Source: Arcobacter_B sp049472135
GTDB lineage: Bacteria > Campylobacterota > Campylobacteria > Campylobacterales > Arcobacteraceae
Length of the DNA stretch: 64,000 bases
Reading direction: 5' to 3'
Assembly: GCF_049472135.1 (NCBI RefSeq)
Contig: NZ_JBMOVV010000002.1
Span: 248,001-312,000 of the forward strand
Part shown: in pieces, positions 1 through 9,173 of the stretch
Numbering within the stretch: the stretch's first letter is position 1
Layout of the letters: each line of letters starts with the position of its first letter
Translations under genes and position numbers: made by a program
The notes under the pieces: generated by a model
What the model saw: only the letters and a program-made list of their open reading frames with translations
What the model was told of the DNA's origin: nothing
Database searches by the model: none

Positions 1-394
1 ATGCACTTTGAAGAAGTTTAATTTCTGAATTAAAAACTTTTACTATTCTTTTTTGATTTTTTTCTAATCTATTAATTTCAGATTTATACTGTTTTTTCAT
101 CCATTTCATAGAATCTTTTAAAAGTAAAATCTGCTCATTTTTTACTTCTATAATAGATTGAATATGTTCTTCATCAGGTTTCTGAGTTGTAGTATTATTT
201 GAAGATTTTACTGCTTCAACACTAAAATTGTTGTTTGTTGAAGCAGCTTTTTCCATCTCATCAGAAATATAAACATAAGTTCTTCCTGATTTTTTGATAG
301 ATTTTAATTGTTCTTTTTTAATTCGATAGTGTACACCTTGTAAAGAAAGACCCAGAATCTGGGCAGCTTGTGAAGTCGTAACTAATCTTTCCAA
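1..394 (-). CDS. Helix-turn-helix DNA-binding protein, 3' end cut off by window edge
   Basis: About 131 codons are visible and the frame is still open at base 1, so the C-terminus is missing. The N-terminus reads LERLVTTSQAAQILGLSLQG, a typical excisionase/MerR-style helix-turn-helix in which the protein recognises that it has a binding helix around residues 6-28. A Thr/Asn-rich linker and then a long charged helix (about residues 75-131, rich in Lys, Glu and Gln) follow, which looks like a coiled coil. I chose the TTG start at 394 because AAGGA lies 8 bases upstream and no in-frame ATG exists between it and the queF stop 11 bases away. It probably shares a transcript with queF. The function is unknown; it could be a small transcriptional regulator or a partition-like accessory protein. 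Confidence 0.6.
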   Translation of the reverse strand, partial: MERLVTTSQAAQILGLSLQGVHYRIKKEQLKSIKKSGRTYVYISDEMEKAASTNNNFSVEAVKSSNNTTTQKPDEEHIQSIIEVKNEQILLLKDSMKWMKKQYKSEINRLEKNQKRIVKVFNSEIKLLQSA

Positions 395-405
395 GGCATA
401 ATTCC

Positions 406-789
406 TTACATTTTTGCACTATCAATTTCAATTACAGTATGAACATTTCCTCTTGGTTTAAAGTCAGCAATAACTTTCATCCATTTTGGTTCTAATTTTT
501 CATATAAAGTATCAAAGATTTCATTTGCAGAGTTTTCATGAGATACTTCTCTATACATAAATGTATTAATATAGATTTTTAAAGCTTTTAATTCAATAAC
601 TTTTTTATTTGGAGTGTATTGAATTTTAATTGTAGCGAAGTCAGGATATCCACTTCTTGGACATTTTGCCATAAACTCAGGTAATTCAATATCTATAATA
701 TAGTTCTTATCATTTGTATTTGGCCAAAAGTTTTCTTCATTGTTAATATCAAACTCAACAATCTCTTTTTCACCATATTTCATTTCCAT
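406..789 (-). CDS. queF: NADPH-dependent 7-cyano-7-deazaguanine reductase
   Basis: QueF reduces preQ0 to preQ1 with two NADPH in the cytosol, a step towards queuosine in tRNA. The 127-residue length fits the short, single-domain type I enzyme. The catalytic Cys region reads AKCPRSGYPDFATI (Cys near residue 43, the catalytic Asp a few residues later). The QueF signature appears as ELKALKIY, followed by an SHEN segment that supplies the substrate-binding His-Glu. The start is followed closely upstream by an AT-rich promoter region shared with the divergent flavin reductase. The gene for a helix-turn-helix protein lies 11 bases downstream, so the two are probably co-transcribed. Other queuosine genes are not in the window. 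Confidence 0.93.
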   Translation of the reverse strand: MEMKYGEKEIVEFDINNEENFWPNTNDKNYIIDIELPEFMAKCPRSGYPDFATIKIQYTPNKKVIELKALKIYINTFMYREVSHENSANEIFDTLYEKLEPKWMKVIADFKPRGNVHTVIEIDSAKM

Positions 790-882
790 ATCTTTTATAA
801 CCTTTATAATAATTAATTTTAAGAGATTTTATCAAAATCTTACTTACAAATGTTACTAATTGAAAAAAAACATGAATTTAAG

Positions 883-888
883 TATAAT
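883..888 (+). promoter_or_regulatory. Extended -10 box (TATAAT) of the flavin reductase gene
   Basis: TATAAT lies 45 bases before the ATG at 933, preceded by the T/A-rich tract usual for Campylobacterota promoters. It argues against an upstream ATG at 888, which would fall inside the -10 element. Confidence 0.55.
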
Positions 889-932
889 TGCTATATTCAT
901 GCTATAAATTAAAATATAATATAAGAGGTAAT

Positions 933-1943
933 ATGGAACAAAAGATATATGACATTGTAATTATTGGTGGTGGTCCTGGTGGTATCGGTACTGCTATTGA
1001 AGCTTCAGCTCATAAAGTTGGAGAAATATTACTAATTGAAAAAACAGATAATCACTCAAATACAATTAGAAAATTTTATAAAGATAATAAAAGAGTTGAC
1101 AAAGACTATAAAGGTCAAGTAACTCAACTACAAGGAAATGTTGATTTTTATGATGGAACAAAAGAAACTACTCTTGATTACTTTGATGACTTATTAGATT
1201 CAGAAAAAATTGATTCACTTTTTAATACAGAAGTAGAAAAAATTGTAAGAGAAAATGATAATTTATTATATATTCATACATCAGTAGGACTTGTAAAATC
1301 AAGAAATGCCGTAATTGCTATTGGAAAAATGGGGAAGCCAAATAAACCATCATACAAAATTCCACCATCAATAAAAGCAAATGTAAACTTCAACTTAGAC
1401 AAATGTTCTTCAAATGAAAAAATCTTAGTTGTTGGTGGAGGAAACTCTGCAGCTGAGTATGCTTATGATTTAGCAGATCAAGATAACAATGTAACTTTAG
1501 TTTATAGAAAACCAGAGTTTTCAAGATTAAATGAAACAAATGAAAATATCTTATACAAATATCATGGTGAAGAAAAATTAAGACTTAGAATGAATACAGA
1601 TGTTGAGTCTTTAGAAAATGAAGGTGGTAAAGTAAAAGTAAACTTCAATGATGGTTTCTCTGTAATCTACGATAGAGTAATTTACGCTATTGGTGGAACT
1701 ACACCTGTTGATTTCTTAAAATCATGTGGTGTTGAGGTAAATGAAAATGAACAACCAATTTTTGATGAACATCAAGAAACATCTGCAAAATGTGTTTATG
1801 TAGCAGGTGATATTGCATTTAAATCTGGTGGTTCTATTGCTATTGCTTTAAATCATGGATACCACATTGTAAATAATATTATTAGAAAAAGAGGAAGAAT
1901 TTTCTCTCACACTGAAAAAGTAGCTAGCTCAATCGATTCATAA
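933..1943 (+). CDS. FAD/NAD(P)-dependent thioredoxin-reductase-like oxidoreductase
   Basis: This 336-residue flavoprotein has two Rossmann nucleotide-binding motifs: the FAD motif GGGPGGIGTAIEA near the N-terminus and the NAD(P) motif VVGGGNSAAEYA near residue 165. A C-terminal FAD-contact motif VYVAGDI also fits the thioredoxin-reductase/YpdA-like class. I see no CxxC redox pair between the two nucleotide motifs, so it is not a classical thioredoxin reductase; ferredoxin-NADP reductase-like or bacillithiol-reductase-like chemistry are alternatives. The start at 933 has AGAGG 6 bases upstream; the in-frame ATG at 888 overlaps the -10 box and is rejected. A strong hairpin follows the stop. The physiological substrate is unknown. 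Confidence 0.8.
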   Translation: MEQKIYDIVIIGGGPGGIGTAIEASAHKVGEILLIEKTDNHSNTIRKFYKDNKRVDKDYKGQVTQLQGNVDFYDGTKETTLDYFDDLLDSEKIDSLFNTEVEKIVRENDNLLYIHTSVGLVKSRNAVIAIGKMGKPNKPSYKIPPSIKANVNFNLDKCSSNEKILVVGGGNSAAEYAYDLADQDNNVTLVYRKPEFSRLNETNENILYKYHGEEKLRLRMNTDVESLENEGGKVKVNFNDGFSVIYDRVIYAIGGTTPVDFLKSCGVEVNENEQPIFDEHQETSAKCVYVAGDIAFKSGGSIAIALNHGYHIVNNIIRKRGRIFSHTEKVASSIDS

Positions 1944-1953
1944 AACTATTTAT

Positions 1954-1979
1954 AGATAAAACACTTAGGTGTTTTATCT
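1954..1979 (+). terminator. Stem-loop terminator after the flavin reductase
   Basis: Perfect 11-bp arms (AGATAAAACAC and complement) flank a TTAG tetraloop 10 bases after the stop codon. The right arm carries TTTT but no long T-run follows, so termination strength is uncertain. Confidence 0.6.
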
Positions 1980-2105
1980 CCCACTTATTTGTTATTTTTA
2001 TAATAATTATAAAATTTTTTCATAATTAATACCAAAAAGATACCATTTTTAGATATTATTTCGTTTATATATACGTCATAAGTAAATTATTTTTAAAGGA
2101 AAAAC

Positions 2106-4376
2106 ATGGAATACCTCAAAAAGTCTGTCATTCGAAAAATTCTTTTCGTTTCAATCTCAGCTATCTTTTTATGTATGTTAATACTAACATTTTTCATAGC
2201 AGATAATACATTCTCTTCTATGAAAAGTAATACTCAGACATCTATTCAAAAAGAAGTTGCTTTAATAACTGAAAAAATAGAGACTTTTAACAATGTTGCA
2301 AAAACAGGTGCAGATAAAATGGCATCAGTATTTGTTAAAATGATAAACAATATAGAACTTGATAAAAGTTCAACTATTGATATTAAAGGTTTAAAAACAC
2401 CAGAAATTAAAATCAATAATAAAACAGTTAATTTAAATTTTGATTTAGTTGACAGCTTTACTGAAATGACTGATGGATCTGTTGCAACAATTTTTGTAAG
2501 AGATAATGAAGATTTTATTAGAGTATCAACAAGTTTAAAAAAGCAAGATGGTAATAGAGCAATAGGAACAAAACTAAATAAAACTCATCCTGGATACAAA
2601 AGTGTTTTAGAAGGGAAAGAGTATTTAGGTAAAGCAAAACTATTTGGAAAAGAGTATATGACGAAATATATTCCATTATTTATAAATAGTGAAGTTGTTG
2701 GTATTGCTTTTGTTGGTTATGATATTAGTAGAGATATAAAACAATTAGAAGAAAATATCTCATCTAAAAAAATAGGTAAAAATGGATACTACTATATTAT
2801 TAATAGTAAAAAAGGTAAATCTTACGGTCAATTCTTAGCACACCCAACATTAAAAGGTAAATCAGCTTTAGAGGTTAAAGACACTCATGGGTACAGCTTT
2901 ATAACTGATATGTTAGAAAAAAAGCAAGGATTCTTAGAGTATGACTGGGATGATGGAAAGAAATATGTATTCTTCAAAGATTTTAAAGAGTGGCATTGGT
3001 TAATAGTTGCTGGTGTAAATGAGAGTGAAGTTTTAGAAGATGCTAATAGAATTATGTATATTACAATTGCTTTAGCAATTATTACTTTAATACTTATTTC
3101 AATTGCTGTATTTATTACCTTAAGAGTATCTCTAAACTCTTTAACAAAAATCAATGAAGGTTTATTATCTTTCTTTAAATACTTAAATAGAGAATCTGAC
3201 ACAATTAATAAAATTGATGTTAAAACAAAAGATGAATTTGGCCAAATGGCTATACTTATCAATGAAAATATAGAAAAAACTCAAAAAAGTATTATTGAAG
3301 ATAGACAACTTATAGATGAAACTATCCAAGTATTAGGTGAATTTGAGCAAGGAGACCTATGCCAAAGATTAAATATAAGCGTAAATAACCCCGCATTAAT
3401 GCAATTAAAAAATGTTCTTAACAATATGGCTGATAATCTTGAAACAAATATAGATAATGTACTTAATGTATTAGAACAATATAGTAATTACAACTATTTA
3501 AACAAGATAGATAAAAAGAATTTAAAAGAGCATTTACTTAAACTGGCAAATGGTGTTAACAATTTAGGGGATTCTATAACAGAAATGTTAATTGATAATA
3601 AATCAAATGGTTTAACTCTTGATAAGAGCTCTGATATATTACTTGAAAATGTAGATAAGTTAAATGAGAGCTCAAATGAAGCTGCAACTAGTTTAGAGGA
3701 AACAGCAGCAGCCTTAGAGCAGATTACAAGTAATTTAAGACAAAATACACAAAATATCGCAAAAATGTCTAACTTCTCAAATGAGGTAACAAAATCAGCA
3801 ACTCATGGAGAAGAACTAGCAAATCAAACAACTCTTGCAATGGATAGTATTAATCAAGAGGTAACAGCTATTAATGAAGCAATTACAATTATTGATCAAA
3901 TTGCATTCCAAACAAATATCCTTTCATTAAATGCAGCTGTAGAAGCAGCAACAGCAGGTGAAGCAGGAAAAGGTTTTGCAGTAGTTGCACAAGAAGTAAG
4001 AAACCTAGCTGCAAGAAGTGCAGAAGCAGCAAAAGAGATTAAAGAGCTTGTAGAAAGTGCTACAATTAAAGCCTCTGATGGTAAACTTATAGCTTCTGAC
4101 ATGATTGATGGATATAAACAATTAAATGAAAATATATCTCATACAACAAGTCTAATAAATGATATTGAAAATGCTTCTAAAGAGCAATTATCAGGAATCG
4201 AACAAATTAATGATGCTGTAACAAGTTTAGATAGACAAACTCAGCAAAATGCACTAGTAGCAACTCAAGCACATCATGTAGCAGTACAAACTGATCAAAT
4301 AGCTAAGCTTGTAGTTAATAATGCAAATGAAAAAGAGTTTGCAGGTAAAGAAAACGTAAAAGCAAAAGATTTTTAA
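2106..4376 (+). CDS. Methyl-accepting chemotaxis protein with Cache sensor domain
   Basis: Membrane chemoreceptor of 756 residues. Transmembrane helix 1 spans about residues 10-31 and helix 2 about 318-342. Between them lies a periplasmic region of about 285 residues with Cache-type features (YMTKYIPLF, GYDISRDI, GFLEYDWDDGKKYVFFKDF), so it probably binds a small ligand such as an organic acid or amino acid. A HAMP-like region follows helix 2. The C-terminal signalling hairpin tip contains IDQIAFQTNILSLNAAVEAA and GEAGKGFAVVAQEVRNLA, the near-invariant CheA/CheW contact site. It stands alone with its own ribosome site (AAAGGA) and a convergent terminator downstream. The ligand cannot be told from sequence. 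Confidence 0.92.
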   Translation: MEYLKKSVIRKILFVSISAIFLCMLILTFFIADNTFSSMKSNTQTSIQKEVALITEKIETFNNVAKTGADKMASVFVKMINNIELDKSSTIDIKGLKTPEIKINNKTVNLNFDLVDSFTEMTDGSVATIFVRDNEDFIRVSTSLKKQDGNRAIGTKLNKTHPGYKSVLEGKEYLGKAKLFGKEYMTKYIPLFINSEVVGIAFVGYDISRDIKQLEENISSKKIGKNGYYYIINSKKGKSYGQFLAHPTLKGKSALEVKDTHGYSFITDMLEKKQGFLEYDWDDGKKYVFFKDFKEWHWLIVAGVNESEVLEDANRIMYITIALAIITLILISIAVFITLRVSLNSLTKINEGLLSFFKYLNRESDTINKIDVKTKDEFGQMAILINENIEKTQKSIIEDRQLIDETIQVLGEFEQGDLCQRLNISVNNPALMQLKNVLNNMADNLETNIDNVLNVLEQYSNYNYLNKIDKKNLKEHLLKLANGVNNLGDSITEMLIDNKSNGLTLDKSSDILLENVDKLNESSNEAATSLEETAAALEQITSNLRQNTQNIAKMSNFSNEVTKSATHGEELANQTTLAMDSINQEVTAINEAITIIDQIAFQTNILSLNAAVEAATAGEAGKGFAVVAQEVRNLAARSAEAAKEIKELVESATIKASDGKLIASDMIDGYKQLNENISHTTSLINDIENASKEQLSGIEQINDAVTSLDRQTQQNALVATQAHHVAVQTDQIAKLVVNNANEKEFAGKENVKAKDF

Positions 4377-4388
4377 TACATAAAGTTT

Positions 4389-4410
4389 AGAAAAGTTTAA
4401 AAACTTTTCT
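4389..4410. terminator. Bidirectional terminator between convergent genes
   Basis: Perfect 10-bp arms AGAAAAGTTT and AAACTTTTCT around AA, placed between the chemoreceptor stop and the stop of the opposing small gene, overlapping the latter by two bases. Confidence 0.65.
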
Positions 4411-4732
4411 AGCTTGCCTTATAACTTGTAAGCTCCGGACAATTTAAACAATTTAATCCTTTTTCTTCTTTAGTACATGAAACACAAGGTCTTAGTTTTC
4501 CAAACTCTCTTTTGAGTTTAATTTTAGGATGTTTTGAAGCCATATAAGACACATTCTCTACAGCATCATAGAGCAAATTATTTAAAACTTCATCTGAAAT
4601 ATTAACATTTCTTGCCAATGATCTTCTTACATTCATAGAAGGATGTTTTTGTAAAAATAACATTTCATTCAAATTAGTAGTACTTTTTGCTATATCAATA
4701 TATTCATCTACAGTTTTTCCAAATACGCTCAT
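4409..4732 (-). CDS. Small conserved protein with helical repeats and a four-cysteine tail
   Basis: A 107-residue cytosolic protein. Residues about 20-75 (MLFLQKHPSMNVRRSLARN, then ISDEVLNNLLYDAVENVSYM) resemble one or two short helical repeats of the leucine-rich-repeat-variant/HEAT type. The tail has CVSC and CLNC pairs, which could bind zinc or an iron-sulfur cluster. It is transcribed alone from the minus strand, convergent with the chemoreceptor. I do not recognise a named family. Its start has a GGGAG-like ribosome site directly upstream. The function is unknown. Confidence 0.65.
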   Translation of the reverse strand: MSVFGKTVDEYIDIAKSTTNLNEMLFLQKHPSMNVRRSLARNVNISDEVLNNLLYDAVENVSYMASKHPKIKLKREFGKLRPCVSCTKEEKGLNCLNCPELTSYKAS

Positions 4733-5013
4733 ATCTATCTCCCTTAAATAGTTATTAATTGTGGAATTATAGCAGAAATTTTATCTTTTTTTAATATAAA
4801 AAACAATAAAAAATAGACTTTTTGGACTTTTTACTATACTTTAATAGTATAGATATGGATAATGAAAGAATTATTTTAAATATTAAGAAAAAATTTTCTA
4901 ATCATTAATATTTTAATTTTTTGTTATAAGTTTGTATATTTTATAGAGAAAAGCAAGATAAATAAATAGTATTTGAAAATAAAAAAACTTATAATAACAC
5001 TATTTATAACATA
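4733..5013. other. AT-rich intergenic region with no gene
   Basis: These 281 bases are more than 80% A/T by eye. They hold the promoter of the small protein to the left and a short imperfect inverted repeat (CTATAC...GTATAG) near 4837-4853. I see no ORF with a ribosome site and no RNA gene. Confidence 0.5.
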
Positions 5014-5424
5014 TTATGCAACTGAAAGTAATGTAAGATATGAACCTTCTTGATATTTTTTTAGAGTATGAGGAAACTCAATCATGTTTCTTTTTTCAAA
5101 TGAGCTTATTGTTTGAGAAGAGACTAAATCAACATCACAAATACTATTTAGTTGTAAAACTGTTTCCATTTTGAAAGTAACTGCACCACCTGCAAAGTTT
5201 CCTTTTTTTGCTCTTTTTTTAACATATAGCTTTTCAATTTTATTCTCTTGTAAAAAGTCATTAATCTCTTTAGAGAACTTTTTTACTGCTTCTTGAGACT
5301 CATCATCCTCTAATGTAATCTTCTTTATTTTTAGGTCTATATAAATTACTATATCGTCATCATTTTTTTCAAATACTGAAAATATCGCATTATTAGCTTT
5401 TAATTCTACTCCACATAGTTTCAT
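5014..5424 (-). CDS. DUF3010 family protein
   Basis: A 136-residue protein beginning MKLCGVELKANNAIFSVFEK and containing KRAKKGNFAGGAVTFKMET, both hallmarks of the DUF3010 family. That family has an RNase H/RuvC-like fold, with the N-terminal beta strand carrying the GxE segment. No nuclease activity is established for it, and the usual set of acidic catalytic residues is not obvious. The gene is monocistronic, between gyrB and an AT-rich gap, with its own ribosome site (AAAGGA). It probably acts in the cytosol; the role is unknown. Confidence 0.75.
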   Translation of the reverse strand: MKLCGVELKANNAIFSVFEKNDDDIVIYIDLKIKKITLEDDESQEAVKKFSKEINDFLQENKIEKLYVKKRAKKGNFAGGAVTFKMETVLQLNSICDVDLVSSQTISSFEKRNMIEFPHTLKKYQEGSYLTLLSVA

Positions 5425-5522
5425 AATAAATCCTTTTTAAAAATATGGAAGTATTATATATTAAAAAAGTAAACAGTTGATTTTTTATTTCAATTTGTAA
5501 GATTTTAAAAAAGGAGACTTTT

Positions 5523-5546
5523 TAGAGACTTTTTAAAAAAGTCTCT
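5523..5546 (-). terminator. Hairpin downstream of gyrB
   Basis: AGAGAC and GTCTCT arms extended by T/A runs form a stem about 18 bases after the gyrB stop on the minus strand. Additional partial copies of the GTCTCT motif lie on both sides, so alternative pairings are possible. Confidence 0.5.
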
Positions 5547-5564
5547 ATTTAGTCTCTAAATAGA

Positions 5565-7883
5565 TTATACGTCTAAGTGTTCTACGTCTTTTGCGTGCTC
5601 TTCGATGTAGTTTCTTCTTGGTTCTACCTCATCACCCATAAATAGAGTAAAGGCATCAGAAGCTGCTTCTGCATCATCAATTTTAACTCTAAGAAGTCTT
5701 CTATCTTCAGGTGTCATTGTAGTTTCCCATAATTGCTCAGGGTTCATCTCACCAAGACCTTTATATCTTTGGATATAAGCACCTTTCTTAGCTAAACCTT
5801 CTACTTCTTCTAGAATTTCAATTAAATCTCTTCCATCAAACATAGAAATATCTCTTTCTACTAGCCTAGAGAAGATATACGTAGCTTCAGAGAAGTAAGG
5901 CGATGCAAATAGCTCATCATCAATAATAAGCTCTTCTAGCCCCTCTTTTGTTTGAACAAACAGCTGTATCATATCTTCATTTATATTTTTAGATAAGATA
6001 TTGTAACCTTTGTCTTCTAAGAAGCCTTTTACAACTTCATAAAGATCCATTTGCTCTAATTTAACTAAATCTGGGTTTTCAATTAAGTGTTTTAATACCT
6101 CAACTAATGAGTATCTTTTTTCTAATTGTTGTAACATACCTCTATATCTAGAAACAGTTTTAAATAGATCAATTAAATCATTTGTTCCTAAACCTGCAAA
6201 AGAGAAGTTTTCTACTCCATTTTCAATTAGGAAGTTTGATAATGCTGTATCATCTTTTAGGTAAATCTCATTTTTACCTTTTTTATATCTATATAATGGC
6301 GGTTGAGCGATATATAAATAACCTTTCTCAACGATAGGTCTTAAGAATCTAAAGAAGAAAGTTAATAATAGTGTTTGAATGTGACTACCATCAACATCGG
6401 CATCCGTCATGATGATTACTTTGTGATATCTAATTTTTTCTTCATCAAAATCTTCACCAATACCACAACCAAGAGCTGTAATCATATTTCTAATTTCATC
6501 AGATTTTAAAATTTTATCTAATCTTGATTTTTCAACATTTAAAATCTTACCTTTTAGTGGTAAAATTGCTTGATAAACTCTATCTCTACCTTGTTTTGCT
6601 GAACCACCTGCAGAATCCCCTTCCACCAGGTATAATTCTCTAACTTCTGGATCTTTTGATTGACACTCAGCAAGTTTCCCTGGAAGAGTTCCAACACTCA
6701 TAGAATCTTTTTTTCTAGTTAATTCTCTAGCTTTTTTAGCAGCTTCTCTACCTCTTGCTGCCATTAATGCTTTTTCCATTACAGCTTTTGCTTGAGCTGG
6801 ATTTTCTTCAAAATATCTATCTAAACACTCAGAAGTTAATTTTTGACATAAAGGCTTAACATAAGAAGAACCTAATTTACCTTTAGTTTGACCTTCAAAC
6901 TGTGGTTCAGGAACTTTTACAGAAACGATTGCAATTAAACCTTCTCTTACATCATCACCTGTAATTTTTGTATCTTTTTCTCTAGCATTTGCATTGTTAT
7001 TTAAATATTTAACGATTGATCTTGTAAGTCCAGCTTTAAAACCAGCTTCGTGAGTACCACCATCAATTGTTCTAATATTATTTACAAAAGAAATAGTTTT
7101 TTCTGTATATGTTGAGTTATACATTAATGCAATATCAATCTCTACATCTTCTGCTTTATCAGAGAATGCTACAGCTTCACAAATTGGAGTGTCTTTGTTT
7201 AAGTCACTTACAAATTGCTTGATACCACCTTCAAAGTGGTAAACTTCTTTTGTTTTAGTTTTTTCATTTTCTAAAGTAATAGAAATAAAAGGATTTAAAT
7301 ACGCAACTTCTCTAAATCTTTTAGCTAAAGTTTCAAATTGGTATTCAGTTACTTCAAAAATAGTATTATCAGCTAAGAATTCGATAGTAGTACCAGTTTT
7401 TCTCGGAGCATCACCAATTACTTCTAAAGGAAATTTTGGGATACCTTTTGAGAATTCTTGATAATGAATCTTTCCTTCTCTGTAAATAGTCATTTTAAGT
7501 TCAGAAGATAAGGCATTTACAACAGATACACCAACCCCGTGTAATCCACCAGAAACTTTATATGTATCTTTATCAAATTTACCACCAGCATGTAAAACTG
7601 TAAGTACAACAGTAGCTGCTGACATCTTTTCAGTTGGATGTTCTGCTACAGGAATACCTCTACCATCATCTTCAACTCTTATCCAACCATCTTTTGTCAT
7701 TGTAACTTTGATATTTCTACAGTAACCAGCCATAGCTTCATCAATAGAGTTATCAACAACTTCATAAACCATATGATGTAAACCATTGATGTTTGTATCA
7801 CCAATATACATACCTGGTCTTTTTCTAACTGCTTCTAAACCTTTTAAAACTTTAATATTACTAGCGCCGTATTCTTGACTCAT
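5565..7883 (-). CDS. gyrB: DNA gyrase subunit B
   Basis: ATPase subunit of DNA gyrase, which introduces negative supercoils together with GyrA. The 772-residue length is normal. The GHKL ATPase domain shows DNSIDEAMAG and GGLHGVGVSVVNAL in the first 120 residues. The transducer domain follows, then the TOPRIM domain with EGDSAGGSAKQGRDR and DADVDGSHI, and the C-terminal IQRYKGLGEMNPEQLWETTM motif region. It is the third gene of the dnaA-dnaN-gyrB set, starting 50 bases after dnaN ends. The start has a GGAC-type weak ribosome site, and the strong family match at MSQEYGASNIKVL supports it. Confidence 0.98.
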   Translation of the reverse strand: MSQEYGASNIKVLKGLEAVRKRPGMYIGDTNINGLHHMVYEVVDNSIDEAMAGYCRNIKVTMTKDGWIRVEDDGRGIPVAEHPTEKMSAATVVLTVLHAGGKFDKDTYKVSGGLHGVGVSVVNALSSELKMTIYREGKIHYQEFSKGIPKFPLEVIGDAPRKTGTTIEFLADNTIFEVTEYQFETLAKRFREVAYLNPFISITLENEKTKTKEVYHFEGGIKQFVSDLNKDTPICEAVAFSDKAEDVEIDIALMYNSTYTEKTISFVNNIRTIDGGTHEAGFKAGLTRSIVKYLNNNANAREKDTKITGDDVREGLIAIVSVKVPEPQFEGQTKGKLGSSYVKPLCQKLTSECLDRYFEENPAQAKAVMEKALMAARGREAAKKARELTRKKDSMSVGTLPGKLAECQSKDPEVRELYLVEGDSAGGSAKQGRDRVYQAILPLKGKILNVEKSRLDKILKSDEIRNMITALGCGIGEDFDEEKIRYHKVIIMTDADVDGSHIQTLLLTFFFRFLRPIVEKGYLYIAQPPLYRYKKGKNEIYLKDDTALSNFLIENGVENFSFAGLGTNDLIDLFKTVSRYRGMLQQLEKRYSLVEVLKHLIENPDLVKLEQMDLYEVVKGFLEDKGYNILSKNINEDMIQLFVQTKEGLEELIIDDELFASPYFSEATYIFSRLVERDISMFDGRDLIEILEEVEGLAKKGAYIQRYKGLGEMNPEQLWETTMTPEDRRLLRVKIDDAEAASDAFTLFMGDEVEPRRNYIEEHAKDVEHLDV

Positions 7884-7933
7884 CTATTTTTGTCCTTATT
7901 TCTAATTTCTATTTTAATTTTATATATTTAAAT

Positions 7934-9004
7934 CTATTTTTCTAAAACAATTGGCATTACAATTGTAAAGAATTTTTCATCTTCTAAGTAAAATGGTAAA
8001 TTTGATTCATTAAATCCAACAGTTACATTTTCATTGTTTGTCATACTTAAGAAATCTAATAAATATTTAGCATTTACTGCTAAATAGAAGTTTTCTTCTA
8101 TATTTAGATTTATATCAATTTGTGTTTGTGATTCACTATCTTCATCTAAAGATTCAAATATGATTGCATTTGAAGTAAATGTAATTTTAATATTTGAGAA
8201 AAGAGATGTAACTAATTTAATAGATTCTACTAATTGATTTTTTGGTAAAGATAAACTATATTTTAAATTAGTAGGTATAATTCTTTCGTAATCTGGAAAT
8301 TTACCATTAATTAGCTTTGTAAAGAATTTAGAGTTACTATTTTGAATTACTAAGTTAGTATCATCATAAGAAATAGTTGCTTCATCTATAAATAGTTTTT
8401 GTATTTCAATAATTGCTTTTTTAGGAATAATAAATTGAGATTCAATATTTGCAATATTTTGTAAATGAGATATAGCTAATCTTCTAGTATCAGTAGCAAC
8501 AAAGTTTATTTTTTCGCTTTTAACATCAATTAATGCACCATTTAATTCAAACTTAGGATTATTGTTATCAACTGCAGGTGTAATCTTTCTAATTGAGTTT
8601 ATAAAATTTAATGTAGATATATCTAATTTATTTAAATTATCATTTTTAAGCATATCTGGATATTCTGATGCATCATACATAGGTAATTTAAAGATTGATT
8701 TATTTTGTTTGATTACTAAGTTGTTACCTGATGTTTCAAATATAATATCTTCATTTTTTAATCTTTTAATAATACCAAGTAAGTTAGAACCATTAACAGT
8801 TGCTTTACCTTCTTCTATTTCATTAATGCTATCGATATGAGACTCTAATCCTATTTCATAATCAGTAGCTTTTAAAATTAACTTTGTATTTGCAATTTCT
8901 AAATATATATGTGATGTAATTGCACTAGCATCTTTTTTTTCTAAAAAAGGTTGCATAGAAGCTATTACATTTTCAATGATATTTTTTGTAATTATAAACC
9001 TCAT
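7934..9004 (-). CDS. dnaN: DNA polymerase III beta subunit (sliding clamp)
   Basis: Processivity clamp that encircles DNA and tethers polymerase III. The 356-residue protein shows three clamp domains. Recognisable pieces are the N-terminus MRFIITKNIIENVIASMQPF, the middle FVATDTRRLAISH segment and the C-terminal YLEDEKFFTIVMPIVLEK. It sits between dnaA and gyrB with an AGGAG ribosome site 6 bases before the ATG. The 169-base gap to dnaA contains DnaA boxes. It is highly Asn/Lys/Ile-rich, as expected at this GC content. Confidence 0.97.
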   Translation of the reverse strand: MRFIITKNIIENVIASMQPFLEKKDASAITSHIYLEIANTKLILKATDYEIGLESHIDSINEIEEGKATVNGSNLLGIIKRLKNEDIIFETSGNNLVIKQNKSIFKLPMYDASEYPDMLKNDNLNKLDISTLNFINSIRKITPAVDNNNPKFELNGALIDVKSEKINFVATDTRRLAISHLQNIANIESQFIIPKKAIIEIQKLFIDEATISYDDTNLVIQNSNSKFFTKLINGKFPDYERIIPTNLKYSLSLPKNQLVESIKLVTSLFSNIKITFTSNAIIFESLDEDSESQTQIDINLNIEENFYLAVNAKYLLDFLSMTNNENVTVGFNESNLPFYLEDEKFFTIVMPIVLEK

Positions 9005-9173
9005 TTTATATCTCCTATTATTTATATATCTTTAGTGGAAGTAGTAGTGTGTGTGAAAAGATGAAAATACATTCAAATCGACGACTGTATCGAAACACTT
9101 TCAAGTGATATAACGAAATGAAATATTCACACCTTTTCACACAAGTTGCTTAAACTTTTTTTTCTGACTACTT
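9005..9173. other. dnaA-dnaN intergenic region with DnaA-box-like sites (possible second origin half)
   Basis: Three 9-mers resembling Campylobacterota DnaA boxes lie here: CTTTTCACA on the minus strand at 9052-9060, ATATTCACA at 9123-9131 and CTTTTCACA at 9133-9141. The last two are in tandem 10 bases apart. In several members of the phylum the origin is bipartite around dnaA, so this could be the smaller subregion. The region also carries the dnaN promoter. Confidence 0.55.

Noticed and set aside
888..932. In-frame ATG upstream of the flavin reductase start
   Set aside because: It lies on the TATAAT box and lacks a ribosome site; ATG 933 has AGAGG at the right distance and fits the FAD motif.
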